Shown here: positions 18,387-27,624 of the stretch, piece after piece | Layout of the letters: the number at the start of each line of letters is the position of its first letter | Position numbering within the stretch: position 1 is the stretch's first letter | DNA from: Planctomycetota bacterium | GTDB lineage: Bacteria > Planctomycetota > Planctomycetia > Planctomycetales > Planctomycetaceae | DNA length: 64,000 bases | Assembly (NCBI GenBank): GCA_023417655.1 | Contig: JAEZFD010000059.1 | Span: 94,347 to 158,346 of the forward strand | Direction of reading: 5' to 3' | The notes under the pieces: generated by a model | Told to the model about the DNA's origin: nothing | The model's database searches: none | Seen by the model: the letters and a program-made list of their open reading frames with translations, nothing else | Translations under genes and position numbers: made by a program

Positions 18387-20017
18387 TGGAATTCCAGACG
18401 GAATCGACCGGATCGTGGAAGCGCGGCGTGATGCTCGTCCTCGGGCTGTCGGCCGTCGTGGGAGTGGTCGTTGTTCATAAGGCGACGAGCGCAAATCGTC
18501 CCTGGGCGAACTGGAATGTCCTGACCGTCAGCAATGACGTTGTTCTCGGACAGAGTCCCGCTCCGTCAAGCACTGCCTCCGCAGAATCAGCCAGCAGCGT
18601 CCCCCCGTTGTGGTCGTCGTCGACTGCAGCCAAGCCGATTGCTGAAGCTCGTACGACTCAGAAGTTTGACCGGAATGCCCCGCGCGGAGGTGTTCGTCGA
18701 CTGGGTGACCTCACAGATGCAGAGCTGATCGAACTGGAGCAGCAGCACACCAATCGGGCCGCGCGACAGGGGATCCAACAAGTCAGCGACAGGACTTTGG
18801 CAGACGTGCGAACTCAGCAGTCGGAAGCCGATGCACCACGTTCGCTGTTTGCGATGGATCCACTGGATGAAACCCCGGCTGCGGCCCCCTCCTCAGTGTC
18901 GGGGCGGAGCCTGCAGGCGCCGCATGATCTCGATGCAGTGCCGTCCGCTCATGCACCACGACAGATGGAACACTTGGCTCCGCGACACATGGAGCCATCA
19001 GGGATCGATCAGGACCCATTTTCTGGTTCTGCTGCCGGCTCTGCCTCGCAAGTGCGTCAACAGTCTCCCAACGATCGTTTGATTCAGCAACTCGGAGGCG
19101 AAACGCCTGCCATGCCGTCGGCAGGACTACCGGCGATTGATCCGCTCGAACCGAGTGCCTTGCCGCCAGTGCAGTCACTCCCCCCTGTCCAGTCTTTACC
19201 GCAGGTTCAGTCGCTGCCGCCTGTGCAGACTCAGACCCCGCTGCAGTCACTTCCGCAGGCACTCCCTCCGGTGGAGCCGAAGATGCTGCCGCCCTCGGGA
19301 TTGCCGCCGATTGATTCCCCGATGCAGGGAATTCCGCAGGCACCGCCTCGCAAGCAGTTGCCGTCTCTGCAGCCGGAGCCGACTCCTGCCCGGGCGAATT
19401 CCATGTCACTGCCGGACCCGCAGCCGATTCCGTCGGCGTTGCCTCCCAAGCAGTCGCCGCCGCCACGGATGTCTTCTGATGCGGGCATGATACCGACGCA
19501 GATGGATGCGACCGGCCGTCAGACTGCCAAGGTGCAGGATCCGGAAGTTAATGACGAGGTTTATCAGGTCAGCAACGGGGACAATTACTGGACAATCTCT
19601 CGCCGGTTCTATGGAACCGCCCGGTTCTTCTCGGCACTGGCTGAATACAACAAGCACCGGATTTCGGATCCAAGCAAGATGCGGCCGGGGATGTATGTCC
19701 TGGTTCCTCCCGTTGAAGCACTACACCGGCAGTATCCTCATCTGACTGGAGGGGGACCTCGCGATCCGAACGAGTCACTTCCGATGGGATTCTTTGTCGG
19801 TGCTGATGGTCAGCCGTACTACCGCGTCGACAAGGGAGACACTCTCGGGGGAATCGCTCAGAACTATCTGGGCCGGACATCCCGATGGGTTCAGATTTAC
19901 GGATTAAACAAAGACAAGATCCCAGACGGGAAGACACTCAAAATTGGATCGGTTCTCCGTCTTCCACCGGACGCCGCTCAGGTCACGCTCGCCCCGGACG
20001 CACCGCCTGTCCGATAA
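18386..20017 (+). CDS. Membrane-anchored LysM-domain protein
   Basis: A 543-residue protein with a single N-terminal membrane segment (GVMLVLGLSAVVGVVVVH, residues about 12-30), a long Pro/Gln/Ser-rich linker with tandem PPVQSLPQVQSL units at about 255-300, and two C-terminal LysM domains at about 390-440 (VYQVSNGDNYWTISRRFYG) and 477-525 (YRVDKGDTLGGIAQNYLG). LysM binds peptidoglycan, so the protein likely tethers the membrane to the wall. The ATG at 18386 overlaps the rsmH stop by one base; the longer frame from 18257 lies inside rsmH. Its position between rsmH and ftsL/ftsI suggests a role in wall synthesis or division. Confidence 0.88.
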   Translation: MEFQTESTGSWKRGVMLVLGLSAVVGVVVVHKATSANRPWANWNVLTVSNDVVLGQSPAPSSTASAESASSVPPLWSSSTAAKPIAEARTTQKFDRNAPRGGVRRLGDLTDAELIELEQQHTNRAARQGIQQVSDRTLADVRTQQSEADAPRSLFAMDPLDETPAAAPSSVSGRSLQAPHDLDAVPSAHAPRQMEHLAPRHMEPSGIDQDPFSGSAAGSASQVRQQSPNDRLIQQLGGETPAMPSAGLPAIDPLEPSALPPVQSLPPVQSLPQVQSLPPVQTQTPLQSLPQALPPVEPKMLPPSGLPPIDSPMQGIPQAPPRKQLPSLQPEPTPARANSMSLPDPQPIPSALPPKQSPPPRMSSDAGMIPTQMDATGRQTAKVQDPEVNDEVYQVSNGDNYWTISRRFYGTARFFSALAEYNKHRISDPSKMRPGMYVLVPPVEALHRQYPHLTGGGPRDPNESLPMGFFVGADGQPYYRVDKGDTLGGIAQNYLGRTSRWVQIYGLNKDKIPDGKTLKIGSVLRLPPDAAQVTLAPDAPPVR

Positions 20018-20094
20018 GGTGATGATGGGGAATGCGATTCCGAAATGTGTTCGGGAACTGCTTCCCCTGAGTTCCTCTGCAGCTGAGTGATCAG

Positions 20095-20337
20095 ATGTTC
20101 TTGCGTTTTGCCGCAGCGATCGGCCTGCTGACAGCGATTGCGCTGGCGGCGATCGCCGTGGAAAAACAGAATCTGTCGCTGAAACGGGCGATCTCGCTGC
20201 AGCACTATCAGCTGGAAGCGATGCAGGAACAGCATTGCCGTCTTGTGCTGGAGACGCAGCAGTTGAGCAGTCCGACGCGGCTGCTGCCTGAACTAGAACG
20301 GGCTGACAAGACCTCCAACCGGAACACCGTTCGTTGA
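20095..20337 (+). CDS. ftsL: FtsL-like cell division protein
   Basis: An 80-residue bitopic membrane protein: one N-terminal helix (AAAIGLLTAIALAAIAV, residues about 6-22) followed by a heptad-like coiled-coil (KQNLSLKRAISLQHYQLEAM and LVLETQQLSS). This is the FtsL layout, and it lies directly before ftsI, as ftsL does in many genomes. FtsL sequences diverge too much for motif-level proof, so the call rests on topology and position. The stop overlaps the ftsI TTG start, implying translational coupling. Confidence 0.72.
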   Translation: MFLRFAAAIGLLTAIALAAIAVEKQNLSLKRAISLQHYQLEAMQEQHCRLVLETQQLSSPTRLLPELERADKTSNRNTVR

Positions 20338-22151
20338 ACGGAAAGTCGAGGCCGGATGTGGAGACCTCTTCAGTCGATAAGCAGGTTGGACCCCTGTCTC
20401 GTGGTCACGCAATTCAGCAGCCACTCGATCCGGAGCCGGTGCGTGAGATGGCTCCGTTCGGGATTCGCTTCTCGAAACTCCCCCGGTCTTCGGCGGTGCA
20501 TCTGTTTATAGCGATGCTGGGAGTCGCTCTCTGCATCCGCCTGATCTGTCTGCAGGTCATTGCGAGCAGAACCTTTGCTTCCCGGGCGCTGCGGCAGCAG
20601 ATGAGCGAAGAAGTGATTCTGGCCCGGCCCGGTGACATTGTCGACCGGAACCAGCGGCTCTTGGCGACGACGATCACGGTTCCGAGCCTTTATGCGAATC
20701 CGAAACTGATTCCCCTGGAGGAGCGGTTGCTCCTTGCCTCGCGGCTCGGGGCCGCGCTCAACATGAGTTCGGAATCGCTGCTGCAAAAGTTTGAAGGGGA
20801 ACCTCAACGTCAGTTCGTCTGGATTAAACGCCGGCTCACTGACCGGGAGGCAGATGCGATTCGCGAACTCGGGCTCCCGAGCCGATACATTGGAACGCGT
20901 CGCGAATTTCAGCGTGTCTATCCTCAAGGAACGCTGGCCGCTCACTTGCTGGGCCTACGAAACATCGATGGTCAGGGCCGCGGAGGTATCGAAGAGTTCT
21001 TCGATGACCAGCTAAAGGGAATTGATGGGCGGCGTCGATTCGTTCGTGATGCCCGAGGTTATGTCCTCGATATTCTCGATGAGGTGATGGAGCCGCCGCA
21101 GCATGGAACGGCTCTGACGTTGACCATCGATATCGTCCTGCAGCTGCATGTGGAGCGACAACTCGATGAACTCATGCAGCGGCATCAGGCCAAGGGAGCC
21201 TGCGCGATCGCAATTGATCCGGCGACGGGTGATGTGCTGGCACTTGCGAGTCGGCCGACGTTTGATCCGAACCGACCGGAACGGGCCGCTCCGGAAGACT
21301 GGCGGAATATGGTGACTTCGGCGACCTTCGAGCCGGGATCCACCTTCAAGCCGTTTGTCGCGGCGTATGGTCTGCACTTGGGCCTGTTGAATACCAACGA
21401 TCAGTTTGACTGCGAGAACGGTGTCTACCGGATGGGCAAGCGACTTCTGCATGACCATCACCCCTATGGTCTGCTTTCGTTGACAGATGTGCTCGTGAAG
21501 TCGAGCAACATCGGAATGGCCAAGATCGGCGAGCGGTTAGGGAATGTCCGTCTGCATCAGCTTGCTCAGGCATTCGGTTTCGGCAGCAAAACGGGGATTG
21601 AACTGCCGGGAGAAGTGACAGGATTTCTGCGGCCAGAAAAGGAATGGACCCGATATTCGACCGGTTCGATTCCGATGGGACATGAGCTGACCGCGACGCC
21701 GCTGCAGATGGCGACGGCTTACGCCATTCTCGCGAATCACGGTCGGCGGATCAGTCCTCACCTGTTGCTGAGAACAGGGAAAGAAGGCCCCCGATCGATT
21801 CCGGTGATCTCATCGCCCATCCTGCACCCGGAAGCGGCGGATTGGATGGTCACCGGGCCGCTGGTTGAAGTGGTTCAACGAGGCACAGGACGGCAAGCGT
21901 TTCGACCGGAGTTGCAGATCTTCGGGAAGACAGGAACGGCGCAGAAGACCGACGCTGCGACCGGGGTCTATGTCAACGATCGGCACTTCAGTTCGTTCGT
22001 CGGCGGAGCTCCGGCAGACCGACCAAAGCTGATTGTGCTGGTCTCAGTGGATGAACCTCAAGGGCACGATCAGTTCGGAGGCAGCGTCGCGGCTCCGTAT
22101 GTCGCAGAGATCCTGAAAGCAGGAATCCCGATCCTGCAGGCACAGGAGTAA
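20334..22151 (+). CDS. ftsI: Peptidoglycan transpeptidase FtsI (class B penicillin-binding protein)
   Basis: A class B penicillin-binding protein of about 605 residues that crosslinks septal peptidoglycan. A transmembrane helix (AVHLFIAMLGVALCIRLICL, residues about 55-75) is followed by the dimerisation domain (ARPGDIVDRNQRLLATT) and the transpeptidase domain. The three active-site motifs are intact: STFK near 336, SSN near 389 in VKSSNIGMAKIG, and KTGTAQ near 534. The TTG at 20334 overlaps the ftsL-like stop; a GTG shortly downstream is an alternative start. FtsZ is not known in planctomycetes, so ftsI being kept here without murE, mraY or ftsW alongside is notable. Confidence 0.93.
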   Translation: MNGKSRPDVETSSVDKQVGPLSRGHAIQQPLDPEPVREMAPFGIRFSKLPRSSAVHLFIAMLGVALCIRLICLQVIASRTFASRALRQQMSEEVILARPGDIVDRNQRLLATTITVPSLYANPKLIPLEERLLLASRLGAALNMSSESLLQKFEGEPQRQFVWIKRRLTDREADAIRELGLPSRYIGTRREFQRVYPQGTLAAHLLGLRNIDGQGRGGIEEFFDDQLKGIDGRRRFVRDARGYVLDILDEVMEPPQHGTALTLTIDIVLQLHVERQLDELMQRHQAKGACAIAIDPATGDVLALASRPTFDPNRPERAAPEDWRNMVTSATFEPGSTFKPFVAAYGLHLGLLNTNDQFDCENGVYRMGKRLLHDHHPYGLLSLTDVLVKSSNIGMAKIGERLGNVRLHQLAQAFGFGSKTGIELPGEVTGFLRPEKEWTRYSTGSIPMGHELTATPLQMATAYAILANHGRRISPHLLLRTGKEGPRSIPVISSPILHPEAADWMVTGPLVEVVQRGTGRQAFRPELQIFGKTGTAQKTDAATGVYVNDRHFSSFVGGAPADRPKLIVLVSVDEPQGHDQFGGSVAAPYVAEILKAGIPILQAQE

Positions 22152-22216
22152 ATCACTGTTCGGCAGAATCGGGATTCGCGACGGGGTGCGGACAGTTGCC
22201 GCCGATTTCTTCCGAT

Positions 22217-22352
22217 GGAATCGGAAATTCGAAGCATCAAATTCGAAACAGATGCGAAAGTCCAATGCCAAACCAAACGGCTGGCTTGAGGGGGGCGAAC
22301 TTTAAGCATCGACATTCGTTTTGAATTTGAAATTTCGTATTTCGAATTTCCT
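22217..22352. repeat. AT-rich intergenic repeat, copy B
   Basis: Units GAAATTCGAAG and CAAATTCGAAAC (22223-22249) followed by GTTTTGAATTT and ATTTCGAATTT (22318-22350). The half-sites match those at 15990-16085, separated by unrelated sequence. Possibly a dispersed non-coding repeat family. Confidence 0.5.
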
Positions 22353-22397
22353 CCAGCAAGATGGGCGTAAAAACTCCGCACCCCTTGACCGTCCGGG

Positions 22398-23234
22398 CTA
22401 CTTCTTCTGCGGAACCCCATCCAGGTATTCCTTCACCGAGATGATGTAGTTTGGAACGTCGGTGCAGTGAACGTCGACTCCCAGACCGCGGGCGAGATAG
22501 TAATCGTCAATTGTGCGACCCGGCCAGACGTTGACCTTCAGACCTTGCTTGTGTGCTTCGATCACGGCGTCGCGAGTCGTGCCGCTCAGCTTGCAGGCAA
22601 TGTGAGTCGCTCCGACGGCCTTGGCTTCGGCAATGAACTCCGGTGTCAACGGCTGCCCCTTGATGAAGGCCATCGGGGCCTTCGCATCGAGCTTCCGGAT
22701 CGCTTCGAGCGGGCGCTTGTCGAATGAGGTGAAGAGGTACTGAGAGCCTTCCGGCTTCTTGGGCGTGGCGAGGGCATGCAGCTTCTTGGTGTATTCATCG
22801 ATCCGGCTGTCTGGATAGAGATTCTTGTTGCTTGTCTTCATTTCGAGCTCGATGTACACGCCAGGCTTGTCAGCGAAGTAGTTCAGCAGGTCTTCCAGAA
22901 AGAGCAGCTTTTCGCCCTTCTTTGTGACGACATCTTTGATGTCGGCGGCGTTTTGAGATTCAATCGCCCCGCTCCCGTGATGGGTGCGGTCCAAGCTGTC
23001 GTCATGCAGCACGACCAGCACGCCGTCCTTCGTCATCCGGATATCGGTCTCGAAGGCGCGGATGCCGCGCTCATAGCTGGCACGGAACGCCTCCATCGTG
23101 TTTTCTTCATACTCGTGAGCGCCGCCGCGGTGGGCGAGAATCAAGGGCCCCTGGTCCTGAGCGGAGAGTGTACTGCTTCCGAAGAACATTGCTCCGGAAA
23201 GCGCCAGACAGGCCAGTGAGAGTCTCAATTTCAT
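22398..23234 (-). CDS. Secreted glycerophosphodiester phosphodiesterase
   Basis: Hydrolyses glycerophosphodiesters to sn-glycerol 3-phosphate and an alcohol. The start at the ATG 23234 opens a signal peptide (MKLRLSLACLALSGAMFFG) with cleavage near LSAQ; upstream in-frame starts at 23243 and 23279 exist. The GDPD motifs are clear: LILAHRGGAHEYEENTMEAF with catalytic His and metal-binding Glu, FETDIRMTKDGVLVVLHD with the second His, then YIELEMKTSN and the C-terminal GLKVNVWPGRT. Length (278 residues) fits the periplasmic or secreted class. It converges on ftsI across the AT-rich repeat. Confidence 0.92.
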   Translation of the reverse strand: MKLRLSLACLALSGAMFFGSSTLSAQDQGPLILAHRGGAHEYEENTMEAFRASYERGIRAFETDIRMTKDGVLVVLHDDSLDRTHHGSGAIESQNAADIKDVVTKKGEKLLFLEDLLNYFADKPGVYIELEMKTSNKNLYPDSRIDEYTKKLHALATPKKPEGSQYLFTSFDKRPLEAIRKLDAKAPMAFIKGQPLTPEFIAEAKAVGATHIACKLSGTTRDAVIEAHKQGLKVNVWPGRTIDDYYLARGLGVDVHCTDVPNYIISVKEYLDGVPQKK

Positions 23235-23402
23235 CAGCTGCATTCCTGCTTCAAGTGAACATGGTGAGTCAGCACCCACAAGTGGATGTTCATGCTAGCG
23301 TGACGGACCCGAGCTGCAACAGTCTGGAGGAGGTCAGTCAAACCATTGCCACCATCGATCACCAAATGGTGTTACTCTCTGTCCTGCAGGCAGCGTGTGA
23401 CA

Positions 23403-24500
23403 CTACTTGAAGTTGAAGTCACCGGCCTGCGGAAGATCGTCGAGTGACTGCAGTCCGAACAGTGACAGGAAACGCGGAGTGGTCCGGTACTGTGCTTCGG
23501 CTTCCCCTTCGTGGCGCTCCAGACAGATCAGCTGCCTCCGCAAGAGCTGGCGGAGGATCGGGCTGAGATTCGGTCGCCCCATTTCTTCCAGAGCCTCGCG
23601 TGTGGCAGGCTGCTGATAGGCCACCAGCGCGAGAACTTCGAGTGCGTCCTGTGCCAGCTTGACTTCCTTGGGGCCTTGCCCGAAGGCGCGGCTCCGGACG
23701 GACTCAAATTCTTCACGCAGCGAAAGCACATAGCCTCCGGTCTGCAATCGAACTTCGTACGGCCGTCCTTCGTTCAGATACGTGGCGTTCATCTCCGCGA
23801 GAATGTTTTCGAGTTGTTCGGTCTTCAGGCTTCCGCCCACCAGATCGAGAATCTTCTTCGTCGGCAGTGGTTCTCCGCCCACGAAGAGGAGAGCTTCGAC
23901 GACTTCACGAGTTGTAATCGGACGTTCTTCGTCGTCATCTGCCGCCAGATAGTCTGGCGACCGCTCTGCGGAGGCCGCTTTGCCTGGAGGGGAGTCCTCC
24001 TGAATTGGGACTTCTTCCTGTGCCGAGAGGCGATCTTCTGCGTCGGAGTTGGATTCGTCGTGCGCCGGAAGTTCCTTGAGTTCACCAGCCGATGCGGAAT
24101 GCTCCTCGGTCGTGAAGTGCTTTGGCTGAATCAGTGCGGATTCAGGTTCCGATTCCGATATGTCGTTTTCGAGTTGGAGTTCTGCTGAGCCGTGCTCCGG
24201 GTCGGCCAGTTCGATCTCTCCAGAATCATCGAGAGGTTCTTCGTCTGGCGACTCCGTCACGGCGCCGCTGACTGCCTCGGTGACAGCATGGTCGACGAGT
24301 TCAGCGGTCTCGAGAGCAGCGAGGTAGGCTGCCTCAATCTCCTCGAGTGACAACGGAACTTCTTCTTCCTCGAACTCGATTTCTTCCTGTCGCGGCAGCT
24401 GCGTCAGTTCGGCAGCGCGGACGGTCACCTGAAACGGTTTTTCGGCAGAAGGCGGAGATCCTGCCCACCGGGGACCGGGTTCAAGTTCCGGATCGACCAT
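23403..24500 (-). CDS. scpB: Segregation and condensation protein ScpB with long acidic N-terminal extension
   Basis: ScpB is the winged-helix dimer of the SMC-ScpA-ScpB condensin. The conserved domain is the C-terminal 170 residues: VVEALLFVGGEPLPTKKILD, then EFESVRSRAFG, then ALEVLALVAYQQPATREALE with the recognition helix, and RTTPRFLSLFGLQSLDDLP at the end. Before it lies an unusual extension of about 190 residues rich in Glu, Ser and Asp, with no structure evident. The ATG at 24500 has AGGA 12 bases upstream; a start at 24569 would overlap the upstream gene by 35 bases. No scpA is adjacent. Confidence 0.9.
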   Translation of the reverse strand: MVDPELEPGPRWAGSPPSAEKPFQVTVRAAELTQLPRQEEIEFEEEEVPLSLEEIEAAYLAALETAELVDHAVTEAVSGAVTESPDEEPLDDSGEIELADPEHGSAELQLENDISESEPESALIQPKHFTTEEHSASAGELKELPAHDESNSDAEDRLSAQEEVPIQEDSPPGKAASAERSPDYLAADDDEERPITTREVVEALLFVGGEPLPTKKILDLVGGSLKTEQLENILAEMNATYLNEGRPYEVRLQTGGYVLSLREEFESVRSRAFGQGPKEVKLAQDALEVLALVAYQQPATREALEEMGRPNLSPILRQLLRRQLICLERHEGEAEAQYRTTPRFLSLFGLQSLDDLPQAGDFNFK

Positions 24501-24534
24501 CGGATGTCTGAATCCTTTTGAAGAGCCTGGGGAG

Positions 24535-25728
24535 CTAGAAAGTTCGACGCGAGCCGGCTGGGATAACATCCGCGGCGCCGGTCACGGTGTGTGTGTTGGG
24601 ACCCATGTTGGAACGCGGAATTCCTGGGACCCGCTGTGTCAGTTCCGGGGCATTCTGCAACAGAAACCGGGCGAGTGACGAGGCATACTGCTGGTTGCCG
24701 GGACCAGTGAGACAGCCGCGACGGATCGAGAACAACAGCTTTGGATCGGATTGCTGACAGAGTTCCGGCAAGACATCATGAACCGTCACCCGATCGGAAA
24801 GCTGGAGATCCACAAGCACGCGACGAATGTCGTCGGCAAACGAAGGCCTCTGATGGACTGCAGCTGATCGAGCCTGCTCAAAGCCCCAGGCACTCGGAGT
24901 CGTTGAGATCAGCAAACGGCCACCGTTGGCAGTGACCATCTGCGCGAGGGAAGCAATCGGGCCGAGCTCGCGACGTCCGTAACCGCCTTCCTGAGGAGTC
25001 AACACGGCCGGAGGAAGGCTGCGGCCGCCGATCGTGGTCCAGAACCAGTCCTTCGCCCAGGAGGCACACAGGAAATCTTTACAGACTTCGTCCGCGGCGT
25101 TTCCACCTGTTTTCAGAGACCCCGGATGAGCAGCGAAGGCGGGCTGACGACGTTCATCAAGACGCAGCGCCCCACGCACGTCGACATCGTGAATGAGGTC
25201 ATCAAGGCCGACGCACAGAATGACAATGTCGGGTTGGAGTGCGGCCAGTTTCGAACGGTATCTCAGGACGTGAGCTAACGGACCTGCCTCTGGGCAGCCG
25301 GCGTTAATCACTTCGATCGGACGATGGCTGTAAGGAGCGAGGATCTGTTGGAGGCAGGCAGGCAGCGTCTCCTGCTCGGCGACATCACAGCCAAAAATTC
25401 CGCTTCCGCCCAGGCAGAGGACTCGCAGAGTCTCGGCCGGTTTGGGAATCGCGAATGATGGACCGCGAATGCCGAGTTCGTTGGTGCGAATGTGTTGTCT
25501 CACACCGTCGGGCAACTGGTTCTCGACAGACAGCAGTGGGCGAACCTCGCGCCATGACGTCGGGCTCGGTACCGTCAGCTCGTCAGGCAGAACCACTTCC
25601 GGCTTGGAATTAAAGCTGGACGCAAGTGCGTACAGTCGACAGCCGAACTCCAGAGCGCACACCCCCAGCCCAAGCAGGATCACTGCCGCGCAAAAACAGA
25701 GAACACTCCTCAGGAGCGTACGAATCAT
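24535..25728 (-). CDS. SGNH/GDSL hydrolase-like protein, membrane-anchored
   Basis: A 397-residue protein with an N-terminal signal anchor (SVLCFCAAVILLGLGVCALE) from the ATG 25728; the frame opens upstream at 25779. The SGNH pattern appears as RVLCLGGSGIFGCDV (block I, Ser in the GGS motif), EVINAGCPEAG (block II) and PDIVILCVGLDDL (block III, where Asp-Asp replaces the usual Asn-Asp). The last block (D/H) is less clear. Family members act as esterases or O-acyl-modifying enzymes on envelope glycans; substrate unknown. The stop lies just upstream of scpB, which may be cotranscribed. Confidence 0.75.
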   Translation of the reverse strand: MIRTLLRSVLCFCAAVILLGLGVCALEFGCRLYALASSFNSKPEVVLPDELTVPSPTSWREVRPLLSVENQLPDGVRQHIRTNELGIRGPSFAIPKPAETLRVLCLGGSGIFGCDVAEQETLPACLQQILAPYSHRPIEVINAGCPEAGPLAHVLRYRSKLAALQPDIVILCVGLDDLIHDVDVRGALRLDERRQPAFAAHPGSLKTGGNAADEVCKDFLCASWAKDWFWTTIGGRSLPPAVLTPQEGGYGRRELGPIASLAQMVTANGGRLLISTTPSAWGFEQARSAAVHQRPSFADDIRRVLVDLQLSDRVTVHDVLPELCQQSDPKLLFSIRRGCLTGPGNQQYASSLARFLLQNAPELTQRVPGIPRSNMGPNTHTVTGAADVIPAGSRRTF

Positions 25729-26056
25729 GGGGGGTGCCGTGTTCTTCCATGAATCAGCGGACTGTCCGCTTCGGCACAAAAATGGTCGGGAAAGTCCCAG
25801 CGGAATCCTACCTGAACCGGCAAAATTCCAACAAGATGGCTTCCGATCGCCCGGGGATACGACTGCAGTTAAATGTTGCCAGGGTTTTGCATCTTCCCTG
25901 AATTCTCGCCATTTGCTCCCGTGACCTTACTCTGAATCGGTCGATTCCAGGCGTCCGGTCCATGTCCAATCGTGCGACGTCCGCTAATTCGTCGAATTGG
26001 AGGACACGATTTTGCCCGGGAGAACAGGACTGGACAGGGGAATTAAGCTCTGCCAT
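25729..26056. other. Intergenic region, no gene seen
   Basis: About 330 bases between two leftward genes. Overlapping ORFs on both strands have no motifs or ribosome binding sites. The promoter of the SGNH gene should lie here. Confidence 0.4.
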
Positions 26057-26572
26057 TCAGCTGGAATGGCCGGTGATCTGTACGGAATGCCACCAGTGCA
26101 TCAGCTGCTGAAATGGCGGGGTGAACTGTTCCGGAGACTCCTGCAACATCTGCCAGATCTTCTCTGGACGTTCGTAGTGAATCGACTGAATCTCCGCGGG
26201 ATCGGGCGTCGGAGTTTCGTCGGACGTCAGACGGAACAAGACGGTATGCTCGTAAGCCGTCGCGGGAGATGCAGGCAACTTTGTCAGGAACTCAAGTGTC
26301 CCGGTCAGCTGGAGTTCTTCCCGTAATTCGCGAATCGCGGCGACTTCATAGGTTTCCCCTGCGTCGACGTGACCGGAAGCAGAAGACGTATAGATCAGCG
26401 GGAACTGGTCTTTCCACTGGGACCGGAGATGAATCATGAGTTCTCCCCGACTGTTGAACACCCAGATGTGGACGGCGCGATGCAGCAGGTTCTCGGCGTG
26501 GACGACACTCCGCGCGGCCTGACCGATAACGTTGTCGTTCTCGTCGCAGATATCGAACTGTTCTTCAGGCAT
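26057..26572 (-). CDS. Nudix hydrolase, IPP-isomerase-like subgroup
   Basis: A 171-residue Nudix protein. The Nudix box GHVDAGETYEVAAIRELREE with L-Q-L following fits the Gx5Ex7REUxEExGU pattern with all metal-binding glutamates. The N-terminus EEQFDICDENDNVIGQA and the segment SVVHAENLLHRAVHIWVFNS match the subgroup that includes isopentenyl-diphosphate isomerase-like and YfcD-like proteins, which act on nucleoside diphosphate derivatives. The IPP isomerase active-site cysteine context is not clear, so a general Nudix call is safer. It is transcribed leftward after the prenyltransferase gene. Confidence 0.88.
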   Translation of the reverse strand: MPEEQFDICDENDNVIGQAARSVVHAENLLHRAVHIWVFNSRGELMIHLRSQWKDQFPLIYTSSASGHVDAGETYEVAAIRELREELQLTGTLEFLTKLPASPATAYEHTVLFRLTSDETPTPDPAEIQSIHYERPEKIWQMLQESPEQFTPPFQQLMHWWHSVQITGHSS

Positions 26573-26619
26573 GGCCTCACTCTGACTTCAACAAGATGAC
26601 CGATCGCGCAGGAAGAGGG

Positions 26620-27543
26620 TCAACGGAATAAAAGCAGGTCGACGATGGCGGCTAAGAGCAGGCCGATGCTGATGATGGCGTTCAGATTGAAGAATGCCAT
26701 GTTGATCCGGCTGAGATCACCGGGACGAACGAGACGGTGTTCGTAAATCAGCAGCAGAGACACCATTGCGACCCCGCCAAGGAACACCAGTCCCAGTCCG
26801 CTGGACCACCAGAATCCAAACAGGCCGATGATCGTCAGGAGATGGCTGAGAAACGCGACTCGTAACGCGTTTGGAACGCCGAGTCGTGACGGAAGTGAAT
26901 GCAATTTCGCGGCCCGATCAAACTCGGCGTCTTGCGTGGCATAGAGAATGTCGAAGCCCCCGACCCAGAAGAAAATCGTAAACGCCAACCACAACGGCGG
27001 GGCGGCGATTTCCCCTGTGATCGCGATCCAGGCCGCAATCGGAGAGAGCATGAGAGCAGCGCTCAACCAGTAGTGACAGAGTGCCGTCCACCGCTTCGTA
27101 TAGGAATAACCGAGCAGGAACAGCAGCACTGGCAGCGAGAGTCGAAGCGGCCAGGGATTCGGCAGGAACAGCAGTGTGGATGCGACGAATGCGACAACGC
27201 AGATCAAAGTGAATCCGACCGTCAGTCTGACTGACAGAATCCCGGCCGGAAGATGGCGACCGGCGGTGCGCGGATTGCGTGCGTCATAGTCCCGATCAAC
27301 CAGACGATTAAATGCCATCGCTGCCGATCGGGCAAAGACCATGCACAGAACAATTCCGAGAAGATGCGTCCACTGAAATGGAACCGATTGCCATGCCAGC
27401 AAAGCAGACAGAAGTGCGAACGGGAGTGCGAAGACCGTGTGGCTAAACCGGATCAGACTGAGCAGATCGGCAAGCTTCTGCCAGACAGATCGGCTCTGAA
27501 TGTTCACCGGAGCATTCACGGTTGGGGACGGGATCTCGGACAT
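26620..27543 (-). CDS. UbiA-family prenyltransferase (possibly MqnP)
   Basis: An integral membrane aromatic prenyltransferase with eight or nine helices. The first aspartate-rich motif FNRLVDRDYDARNPRT (NxxxDxxxD) is characteristic, and the second appears as YATQDAEFD. The context RSAAMAFNRLVDRDYDARNP and the following AGRHLPAGILS resemble the UbiA-like group that includes MqnP of the futalosine menaquinone pathway, which most planctomycetes use. The first ATG in frame is 27543; the ORF opens with a TTG at 27564. Neither mqn nor ubi genes are adjacent, so the exact substrate is inferred. Confidence 0.88.
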   Translation of the reverse strand: MSEIPSPTVNAPVNIQSRSVWQKLADLLSLIRFSHTVFALPFALLSALLAWQSVPFQWTHLLGIVLCMVFARSAAMAFNRLVDRDYDARNPRTAGRHLPAGILSVRLTVGFTLICVVAFVASTLLFLPNPWPLRLSLPVLLFLLGYSYTKRWTALCHYWLSAALMLSPIAAWIAITGEIAAPPLWLAFTIFFWVGGFDILYATQDAEFDRAAKLHSLPSRLGVPNALRVAFLSHLLTIIGLFGFWWSSGLGLVFLGGVAMVSLLLIYEHRLVRPGDLSRINMAFFNLNAIISIGLLLAAIVDLLLFR

Positions 27544-27624
27544 GGAAAATTGAGGACTCGGCAAGCAGGATCAATGGGCAGGAAGAGGGAACAGTTCAGG
27601 CGGTTGCACCGGGCCGACTGGACA

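Noticed and set aside
19160..19290. Regularly spaced short repeats, considered as a small CRISPR
   Set aside because: They are in-frame codons for PPVQSLPQVQSL units in the LysM protein linker; spacing is too short and the sequence is protein-coding.
18783..19466. 227-codon minus-strand ORF
   Set aside because: Antisense to the Pro/Gln-rich linker of the LysM protein; low-complexity by reflection.
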